From assembly GCA_039519185.1 (NCBI GenBank), contig CM076850.1:88828270-88892269 (forward strand): a stretch of DNA of 64,000 nt, read 5' to 3'. This stretch comes from Astragalus membranaceus (lineage: Eukaryota; Streptophyta; Magnoliopsida; Fabales; Fabaceae). The notes under the pieces are model-generated. The model was not told where the DNA came from, made no database searches, and saw nothing but the letters and a program-made list of their open reading frames with translations. Positions 55,983-64,000 of this stretch are shown piece after piece. Position 1 is the stretch's first letter. Each line of letters begins with the position of its first letter. A program made the translations under genes and the position numbers.

Positions 55983-57233
55983 TTACCTTTTCCTTTTCTT
56001 GGAGATAATTTTATTTGCAATTCGCTTCTTGGTACTTTGTTTTTGACGAATCGTAATTCCATCTCTATGATCCTTTCTAACATACACAACATCCTCTCTT
56101 TCCCCTACTATTGGTAGTGATGTCCCGAAGAAAGGGTCGTCCTCAATACCATCATCATCGGTTGATTGATCATTAATGTCAGTCACCAATTTTTTATTTA
56201 TCAATAAAACAATGGACCAATTGATATCAACGGGATCAGTGACATAAAACACTTGTTGAGCTTGGGATGCCAAAATAAAAGGCTCATCTTTATATCCTAA
56301 CTTGTTGAAATTCACTCGCATGAACCCCGACTCATCAATCTGTAAACCATTATTATTGTCAACCCACTTACATTGGAACACAGGCTCCTGAAACATGTTG
56401 TAATCCAACTCCCATATGTGTTCAATGACCCCGAAGTATGACATATTCGCGTATATGGGATTTCTGTCATTGGCACTTGATGTATGCATAGCTTGAGCTA
56501 CAAGAGTCACCCCACTATTTTGCATTTTACTCTGATCATCATGGTTTTTTGTATAGAACGTGTACCCGTTCATTAGATAGCTGGTGTAAGAGAAAACAGA
56601 TATATTTGGACCTTTTGCTAACCATCTCAATCTTTCTGAAATCGAGGTAGGATTCATAGCAAACTCGAAATCAATGTGCTCTTTTAGCCACACTATGAAA
56701 CTCCGATTGTGTTCTTTTGTTAACCAAACTTGACCCTTATATGGGTGATCACTCTTAAGTATGTCCATGTGCTTGGCAACATATGAATCAACCTCACTAT
56801 CATTGTGCAAAACATATAAGTGTGCTTGATCTAGTTCTTTCCTTGATACCATAACTATTTTAGTTCCTGACATCCCTTTACTAATGCTTCCTAAGTGACG
56901 AGACCTTGCCATCTCTTCAAATTCGTCCCCATCCAATGTAGGTCTTTCAGTGTCAACCGGCGCACATCTCTCGGTATTATTACCCATATTTGAAGATTCA
57001 CCTCTTTCCTCACCATGCATTGTCCAACAAGTATAACTTTGATCAATTCCGTAACCCTTTAAATGTCCTGCCAACTCCTCTGCATTAACCGATTTTACAT
57101 AACAACAACTTAAACAAGGACATTTGATATCACTAGAAGTCCCTAAACGTTTAACAACACAGTTCACAAAATAATCCACTCCAGCGACATATTCCTTGGA
57201 CAGACGATTGGCAGACATCCACTTTTTATCCAT
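55983..57233 (-). CDS. TNPD-like protein lacking the transposase core
   Basis: This is a single 416-codon frame. The N-terminus is a Transpos_assoc domain (MDKKWMSANRLSKEY, CPCLSCCYVK, GYGIDQSYTCWTMHGE). It then passes directly to sequence normally found after the DDE and DUF4218 domains (LDQAHLYVLHNDSEVDSYV, WLAKGPNISVFSYTSYLMNG) and to a DUF4216 module (VFQCKWVDNNNGLQI, GYKDEPFILASQAQQVFYV). A basic tail (KKRIANKIISKKRKR) may be a nuclear signal. About half of a normal TNPD is missing, yet the frame is open. It could be a genuine deletion product or a protein kept for end-binding. Confidence 0.8.
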   Translation of the reverse strand: MDKKWMSANRLSKEYVAGVDYFVNCVVKRLGTSSDIKCPCLSCCYVKSVNAEELAGHLKGYGIDQSYTCWTMHGEERGESSNMGNNTERCAPVDTERPTLDGDEFEEMARSRHLGSISKGMSGTKIVMVSRKELDQAHLYVLHNDSEVDSYVAKHMDILKSDHPYKGQVWLTKEHNRSFIVWLKEHIDFEFAMNPTSISERLRWLAKGPNISVFSYTSYLMNGYTFYTKNHDDQSKMQNSGVTLVAQAMHTSSANDRNPIYANMSYFGVIEHIWELDYNMFQEPVFQCKWVDNNNGLQIDESGFMRVNFNKLGYKDEPFILASQAQQVFYVTDPVDINWSIVLLINKKLVTDINDQSTDDDGIEDDPFFGTSLPIVGEREDVVYVRKDHRDGITIRQKQSTKKRIANKIISKKRKR

Positions 57234-57239
57234 AATTTC

Positions 57240-58410
57240 CCAATATTTATAATAAAATCCTGATAAGAGAACTTAAACCTATTACAGGTGAAAAACACAC
57301 AACGAACAATTTTTTTGAAGCTAAGACATTCAACTATTTTCAGCTAAAAAAATCAAAGACTTTAATGTCTTCCATAATGTCATTCTTCATATAATAAATA
57401 TAAGAAAACAACAAAAGTACCTGAACACGTGGAAGCAACAATGAACTCGAATGAACTAGAACGAACACTCGAACCAGGACGAACTCGAACAATGAACGCG
57501 AAGCTCCGGCAAACCAAACTCGCAAAACCTAACAAACAATTCGCATTAAATTCGCATTAAACAACAAATCATCAACATCAATCCTAAATTTTTCAAATTT
57601 ATAAATACAACACAAGAATCCATTAACCTAGAGCAACATTAAATTAACAAGCATTTATTTGGACATTTCAACAAATACTACACCTACATTTCCCCTTAAG
57701 TTTAGAAACACTACACCTACACCTACTTTCAAAGAACCAATCAACAAGCATCAAAATTGAATCATCTAACCTAAGGTTCCAATGCCATTAAAAGAACTAG
57801 AACAAAATGCAATGCCATTAAATTCGCATTAAACAACAAATCATCAACATCAATCCTAAATTTTTCAAATTTATAAATACAACACAAGAATCCCTTAACC
57901 TAGAGCAACATTAAATTAACAAGCATTTCATTTGGACATTTCAACAAATACTACACCTACATTTCATTTGGACATTTCAACAAATACTACACCTACACAT
58001 TTCAACAAGCATCAACAATGAATCATCTAACCTAAGGTTCCAATATGCCATTAAAATAACTAGAACAAAATGCAATGATATATATATATTACCTTTGGTG
58101 AAAGTGGAACGAAAATGCAAGCTTCACGACCCAACGAAAATGGAAAAGCTCCGTACGGACCCAACAAAAAAAATGGTGAGAGTGAGAGGTAGGCAACGAA
58201 AATGAGAGAGGGAAGAAAGTGTGAGGGAAGGAAAATGAGAGTGAGAGAGAACAAAAATGTAAATGGAGTGTGAGAGTGAGAGGGATAGGGACGTGAGTGA
58301 GAGAGTGAGAGTGAGGGTGAGAGTGAGAGTCGTGCGTAGTATGAGAGAGCTAGCTACTGGAAGTGTGAGTGAGAGTGAGAGGGAGGAAGCTAGACGCGAA
58401 AATAATTAAA
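57240..58410. other. 5' flank of the CACTA genes with a duplicated AT-rich block
   Basis: TCGCATTAAACAACAAATCA and following text occur at 57550 and 57826, a tandem copy of about 276 bp. A TATATATATTACC word at 58080 and a long GAGA-rich tract (58200-58400) precede the subterminal repeats. No gene is seen. Confidence 0.55.
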
Positions 58411-58799
58411 GGAATAGGCAGCGCTCAACCAGAAAAGCGCTGCTTATTCGTATAGCGTGTCAAGGAATGGGCAGCGCTCAGCCAAAAGCGCTGTTCATTA
58501 GTCTGCGCGTTTCATCAATTGGCAGCGCTCCATCCAAAAAGCGCTGCCTATTCGTATAGCGAGAATCAGCAATAGGCAGCGCTCACCCCAAGCGCTGTCC
58601 ATTCTTCAGCGCATTTCATCTATGGGCAGCGCTCACCCCATAAAGCGCTGCCAATTGATTTAACCCGTACATGAATGAGTAGCGCTCCCAACCAAGCGCT
58701 GCCCATTGTTAAATTTTTTGCAGATTGAGTAGCGCTTTTATGGCAAGCGCTGCTTATATGTGCGACTAATTTCGACAATTCTGGAGTAGTGTAGAATGA

Positions 58800-59770
58800 A
58801 GATGAAAATTAATTTTGTGATAAATTACGTAAAGTGTAATGCTAGCCAGTGTGTTTTGGGGTACTTTAGAGTTCGGAAAAAAATTAACTGTTCAAATACG
58901 CAAAGTTTGTTCCTCGATAACCAATTTCGTTAAAAATAATTGATTTTGTAACAAAATATGTAAAGTGTGACGCTAAACAGTGTGTTTTGAGGTAGTCTAG
59001 ATTTAAAAAAAAATAGATGTACCAATACATGAAAATCGTTCGTCAATCTAAAAATTAATTTTATGGCAAAATACGTAAAGTGCGACATTAAATAGTGTGT
59101 TTTGGGGTACTTTCCTTTTTTTTTTCCTCTTTCATGTTTTAAGCAGTATGTTTTCGGGTACTTTAGAGTTCAAAATTTTTTGAACTGTTCAAATACGCAA
59201 AATTTGTTTCTCAATAACCTGTTTGTTGAAAGAAAATAAAAATTTTGTAATAAAATACGTAAAGTGTAATATTAAGTAGTGTGTTTTTGGGTACTTTATC
59301 GGTCGAAACAAATTTGAACTGTTCAAATACACAAAGTTTGTTCCTCAGTAACCCGTTTGGTGGGAAAAAAATAATTTCATGACAAATCATGTATAGAATG
59401 ATGCTAAGTAGTGTGTTTTCGGATGCTTTAGTGTTCGCAAAAAATTAAACTATTCAAATATGCAAAGTTTGTACCTCAATAGCCGGTTTGGTGGAAAAAA
59501 AAATTTTTGTGACAATATACGTAAAGTGTGATGCTAAGCAGCGTCTTTTGGGGTACTTTAGTGTTCGGAAAAAATTTTAACGGTTCAAATACTCAAAGTT
59601 CATTTCTCAATAACCGATTTGTTGAAACAAATAATAATTTCGTGACAAATATGTAACGTGTGATGCTAAGCAATGTGTTTTGGGGTACTTTAGCATTCAG
59701 AAACTGTTCATATACTCAAAGTTCATTCCTCAATAACTGGTTTGGTGAAAAAAATTAATTTCGTGACACA
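58800..59770. repeat. Degenerate tandem array, about eight units of 115-125 bp
   Basis: Each unit contains ACGTAAAGTGTGATGCTAAG, AGTGTGTTTTGGGGTACTTT, AAATACGCAAAGTTTGTTCC and TCAATAACCGGTTTGGT-like words. Units differ by many substitutions and small indels, so the array is old. It begins directly after the TAG duplication of the 7.3-kb CACTA. Confidence 0.85.
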
Positions 59771-60146
59771 GACCCATGCGACTGACCCTTTTAGTGATTC
59801 CACCACTTTAAAAAATCAATTTCCTTTTATACTTCTTCTCTTTATATTTTTAAGACCATATTTTTCTGAATCTTTAAAAAATTAATTTATTTTTATACTT
59901 CCTCTCATTATCTTTCTGAAATCGAAATATTTATTAAATTCATTTAATTCAGTCACTACCAATTCATTTATTGATTCGATCACTACCAATTCATTTATTG
60001 AATTCCTTTCTTCTTAGTATCTATGGATAGCCAATTTAAATTTTATAATCTTCTTATTTGATTTATAGTTATAATTTAATTTTTATTCACATCTATTAGA
60101 CTATATATTTTATAAACCAATACTGTTACTATGGATTCTGCGTATG
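59771..60146. other. AT-rich stretch without recognisable features
   Basis: Only low-complexity AT-rich words are present, including a duplicated CACTACCAATTCATTTATTG at 59953 and 59980. Confidence 0.6.
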
Positions 60147-60758
60147 GAACTACTACAAAAAAATTGCTCATTAGTGAGGGAATGATGGTCCCTCACAAAA
60201 AATGGAATTAGCGAGAGAGTTTGCGAGGGAATAAGGGCCCTCGTCTATGTTGAGAATTAGCGACGGATTTTTGAGCAATAGCGACAGAATTTCCGTTGCT
60301 AAATCCTGGGCACCAATTTGGAACTGCGCAACACGAAAACCAAGAAAATTTTGCGACGGAATCAGTGGTCCCTCGCAAACTTATGACTGTTGCAGTTACT
60401 TGGGAAGCGTGAAGGATTAGCGATGGACGCATCCCTCACTATGTCCGTCGCTAAATCCCAATTATTTCTTTTAATTACTGACTCTTCTCTCACTCTTCTC
60501 TCATTCTTTCACTCTTCTCTCTCATCTCCCACCACACCACCCACGAACCCTAACCCCTTTTCACTCATTTCCACCACCACCACCACACAACCACCACCAC
60601 CACCACCACCCACGAAATCGTCTCCTCTTCCTCTCTCTCTCTCTCTCTCTCTCTTACGAAATCGTCTCCTCTCCTCTTCTGTCACCTGCAAATTTCTTTC
60701 CTCTTTTTCTCTTCTTCTCTCCACCTTCCACCACCACCACCACCACCACCACCACACC
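60147..60758 (+). mobile_element. CACTA-like left-end fragment, cut by an LTR
   Basis: It begins AACTACTACAAAAAAATTGC (a CACTA-like terminus with one change) and has TTAGCGACGGA-type repeats (60200-60450). CT- and CCA-rich leader text follows, like 35930-36170 of the fragment at 35603. It is interrupted at 60759 by an LTR. The His/Pro-rich frame at 60390-60815 is a product of the CCA repeats. Confidence 0.5.
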
Positions 60759-61606
60759 TGTAACATCCTCAAAATAATTAGTAGAATTATTTGGGTGTTA
60801 ACCCAATTAAATTAATTTAGTACTTGACTGGTAAATTTATTGAGTGCTAAAATTATTTATTGGTTGTCATCGGATCGTTAACCGGATAATACGGGTCAAG
60901 GACAATTCGGAACGAAATAAGAGATTAAGGACAATATGGTAATTGGACCACGTTACCACTTATATATTAAATAAATATATATGTGTGTGTGTGAGAAAGA
61001 AAAGAATTAAGAAAGAAAGAAAGAAAGGAAACGCTTACAGAGAGAGAAGAGAAACAGAGAGAAAAGAGAGAAAAAAGAAAAGAAGAGAAAAGAATGGGTG
61101 AAGGAGAAGAAGAGGAAAAATGAAGTTCAAAGGCTCATCAAAACGACTTCCTTCCAACACGAAAAGTGATCAGCGTTCCTTCCTCTTCGATTTGGTACCA
61201 ATTTCATCGCAAACAACTCACTCTCTCTCACTTTGCCATTTTCGAATTTAAGAGGAAAATGGAGGTTTTTGTTGTTCAAGCTCAAAGAAAAGCTTTGGAT
61301 GGTGTTTGGGAGCGAGCTCAAGGTGGATTGCGCAAATATTGAAGTCCGATTTGGGGTTTGTGAAGAATCAAGAGGTTAGGGTTCAAATTGGGGATATGTG
61401 TGAATAGTGAATTGAAGCTTGAAGATGATGAATAGTAATTTCATGGAGTTTTTGTGATTGATTGTAGGTTCAAAGGTTGGGAGCGGATTCGATTGTCGTC
61501 GGAGCGTAAAGTTTATACGGGGAACGTTCGTGTGGTTATGTCGAAAAAGCAATTTCGTGGAAAGTCTCGGCTATTTGTGATTTTCATCACAATCGGTGAG
61601 TTTTAC
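60759..61606 (+). repeat. Plus-oriented gypsy LTR, 5' part
   Basis: It starts TGTAACATCCTC in the U3 orientation, with a purine-rich promoter-leader zone (60990-61110), and ends abruptly in GGTGAGTTTTAC. It is the reverse complement of about 63165-64000, so both belong to one family. The 5 bases before it are ACACC. Confidence 0.75.
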
Positions 61607-62059
61607 TGTAACACCCCGATATTTCTATTTAGTAAAAATACCCAAGTGTACCATCCCTAGAACATTAGAGATCTATTTCCTGCTTAGACACTGAATATCA
61701 CTATAAATTTTTGCTGAATATAAACCAAACAGTCTTATACACATTCAAGACGATACGGTTCTCAGACCATAAACCATCAGCAACTATAGTATTCAGTATC
61801 ATACAAGAAAGCGGAAGAAAGATATACACTACAGACATAGTGTTGCAGTACATAGACAACAAAGGGAAACATAAACTTAAGCATAAAGCTAAGTCGTCAG
61901 CAACCATCCGAGCTCCACCTACTTGTGCCTCTGCGGTCCTTTCTTTCCCTGTTTCTCTGTAAAACAACAACATATAAACAATGAGATACAATCTCAGTGA
62001 GTTCTACCGATACCCCTACTAACACTCTCGGTTCAATTATGAGTTCCTTTTTAACTTAA

Positions 62060-62290
62060 CACGGCACCGACTGCATTACTGCTACAAACCCGGTGAACCG
62101 CATTATTTAAATTTTAACAGATCACCGACTGCGTTACCTCTACATACCCGTTGAACCTGTTTATCACACGACAGACAAAGTACGGCACCGACTGCAATTC
62201 ACTGCTATAATCCCAGTGTATCGCACAACAACTTTAACATAACACCGACTGCAATCCACTGCTATATTTCCGGTGAACCCCCTTACCAAT
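62060..62290. repeat. LTR minisatellite of CACCGACTGC units
   Basis: Four units of about 60-70 bases contain CACCGACTGCATTACTGCTA and CCCGGTGAACC. They occupy the same place in this LTR as the minisatellites at 2308-2580 and 14000-14115 in the other two families. Confidence 0.8.
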
Positions 62291-62797
62291 AGCATTTTTC
62301 CTAATGGCACGGAGCCTAGGGTAGGGGATCATAACTGCCCCGCCTAGTATGTTACACATGGGTCGTCACCCAACTCGATATAATAAATATATCTCCAGAC
62401 GCATGAACATTTAGTCCATTTACATTAGACCGATAACTGAACGTAATACCCGCATTGGGTCGTTTCCTATAGTCGACATAATATTTATATCGTGAATCGT
62501 AGACCGGTTTAGACGAATAAATAATAACCATCACGCGTCAGTTATACCATACCCCGTCGGAATCATAGCCCGCTTTATTATTAATAAAACATATCCGCAC
62601 ACGTGTACTATTGTTCGGCTTTTCGAAACAATTTCAACTTCAAAAGTATTTTATAAAACCCTTTTGAAACATACCCAAAATCATGGCATTATAAGCCTAA
62701 TATCATTATAGAAGGGTTAGGGAAGGATTAAAAGAGGATTGGAATCGATCAGGATCGTTCCGGGCGAGTTTGGAAAATTTTGACAGAACACAGCGCA

Positions 62798-62905
62798 GGG
62801 TTCGTGCGCCCATACGCACGGGTCGTGCTCCCTGTAATGCATTTTTGAAAACAGAAACAGAATGACACGCACGGTTCGTGCGCCTGGGACGCACGGGTCG
62901 TGCGC
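62798..62905. repeat. Imperfect GC-rich repeats CGCACGGGTCGTGCG
   Basis: GTTCGTGCGCCCATACGCAC followed by GGGTCGTGC is repeated 70 bases later with changes. Each unit can fold as GCGCACGA/TCGTGCGC. This is the GC-rich counterpart of the GGCGCC arrays of other LTRs. Confidence 0.75.
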
Positions 62906-64000
62906 TTTTGACAACATTGTATTTTATCCCGTTTTCGCATTTTTCGTCGTTCCGACCAATTCCGATACCTGTTTCAGTCCAGTCCCAACATAAACACAGT
63001 CCGAAAACATATTCAAACAACAATGATCATCATCAAATCATCAATCAAACAATCCAAAAACTGATTGGACCTAAAACGTGATTTTCGTAAAAAAATACGT
63101 TTTCGACACGAATCAAACCGAAACACATTTCACAATTTATGTTTATTAAATTCAAAAACCTAAACGTGAGTAAAACTCACCCTTGAAGCGTGAGCCACGG
63201 GCGAGCCGAAATCACCGAGTAACCACACGAACGCTCCCCGCTCCGGCGACACCCAATCCGCTTTCAACGCTTTCCACTCGATCGCGAAACCTCTTTTTGA
63301 CCGAGATACCGAATTCCTCGAAATCTTTCCTGAACACTATTCATCTTCTTCTTCAACCTCAAGACACTATTCACACATAAACCCCAATTCTTGTTCCACT
63401 CACCCTAACCCAACAAACTCTAACTTCTTCACTCCAAGCTTGCAATCAATCACTCAATGGCATATCCCTAAGCTTTCAAGACAAGAATGAGCCAAGAAAC
63501 TCAACATTCCTCATTTTCTCCATAAATTTCGAAAATGGTGGATTTGTGTAGAGTGGGTTGATGAGGAGGATGTTGGTACCAAATCGAAGAGGGAGTAACG
63601 CTGAACGTTTTTCGTGTTGGAAGGAAGTCGTTTTGATGAACCGAACTATCCTATTTTTCCTCTTCTTCCTCCTTACCCTTTCTTTTCTCTTCTTTTCTTT
63701 TTCCTCTCTTTTCTCTCTGTTTCTCTTCTCTCTGTCTCTCGCTGCCTTCTTTCTTTCTTTTCTTTCTTTTAATTAATTCATTCACTCACCCACACACACA
63801 TACACGCATACACATATATTTATTAATATATACGCCGTAATGTGGTCCAATTACCATATTGATCTAAACCTCTTATTTCGAATCCGAAACTTCCTTGACC
63901 CGTATTATCCGGTTAACGATCCGATGACAACCAATATATAATTTTTGCACTCAATAAATTTACCAGTCAAGTACTAAAATAATTCAATTGGGTTAACACC

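Larger units (their letters stand above)
51450..58791 (-). mobile_element. CACTA transposon (7.3 kb, AGCGCT family)
   Basis: It starts CACTACTACAG and ends CTGGAGTAGTG, with TAG on both sides (51447-51449 and 58792-58794). Subterminal arrays of GGGCAGCGCTTTT lie at 51473-51690 and AAAAGCGCTGCC-type copies at 58410-58755. It carries two minus-strand genes: a shortened TNPD-like frame (55983-57233) and a multi-exon TNPA-like gene with a C48 protease domain (52398-55757). The unit TAACTAACAAGTTATTATCC and its neighbours are repeated about three times at 52000-52330. Confidence 0.92.
61607..64000 (-). repeat. Minus-oriented gypsy LTR of the same family, running off the window
   Basis: It starts TGTAACACCCCG and contains the AATGAGATACAATCTCAGTG block (61980-61999), CACCGACTGC minisatellite units (62060-62290), CGCACGGGTCGTGC repeats (62800-62905) and a CT-rich leader (63640-63770). 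It reaches U3 (GGGTTAACACC) at the window end. With TTTAC at 61602-61606 as the likely left target duplication, it is best explained as a minus-strand element inserted into the plus-strand LTR. Confidence 0.75.

Noticed and set aside
60509..60772. Trp/Gly-rich minus-strand frame
   Set aside because: It is an artefact of CCA and CT repeats in a CACTA leader.

Overview
This is plant nuclear DNA from a flowering plant with a repeat-rich genome, probably a eudicot and possibly a legume, although no single-copy gene here fixes the species. The evidence is the plant chromovirus and Tat-type Ty3/gypsy, Ty1/copia, CACTA, Helitron and MULE-MITE sequences, plant-style clustered snoRNA genes behind a telo-box, and GT-AG introns. 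I see no intact ordinary protein-coding gene. Almost all coding sequence belongs to mobile elements in various stages of decay.

Left third (1-19233): five elements lie inside one another. A Ty1/copia element (right half 17484-19233) was hit by a CACTA transposon (right end 17111-17483). That was hit by a plus-strand Tat-lineage Ty3/gypsy element whose 3' LTR is 1074-1089 plus 16763-17110. That LTR was hit by a chromovirus (1090-16757, 5-bp duplication GGACC), whose pol gene was finally hit by a non-autonomous element (1733-9495, 5-bp duplication CACCA). The innermost insertion is a tandem array: three near-identical 2.39-kb LTRs and two 294-bp internal regions. The chromovirus has its whole interior reversed relative to its two LTR ends, apparently by an inversion with one break in each LTR.

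Middle (19295-35600): an snoRNA host locus is present as cluster A, a partial tandem copy B, and a distant copy C. Each holds candidate box C/D snoRNAs and a full or partial H/ACA snoRNA. Three C/D genes carry antisense elements that I match, from memory of plant rRNA, to 18S and 25S rRNA with the canonical five-nucleotide spacing to the D' box. Between A/B and C lie a 3.2-kb Helitron with exon-like pieces, a 258-bp tandem duplication, a CACTA end, and a broken plant-mobile-domain gene.

Right half (35603-64000): a CACTA-like fragment with a TNPA-type remnant, a LINE RNase H fragment among (AT)n tracts, a 1.2-kb CACTA deletion derivative (37941-39148), and a gypsy-type LTR (from 40027) carrying a 315-bp MULE-like MITE. 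These are followed by a deleted minus-strand Tat element (41780-46186) full of minisatellites, a composite CACTA (46236-50489) and a 7.3-kb CACTA (51450-58791) with two genes, one ending in a Ulp1/C48 protease domain. The window ends with a degenerate 120-bp tandem array, another CACTA-like fragment, and two opposed LTRs of one gypsy family running off the edge. All calls come from reading the sequence; no database search was run.
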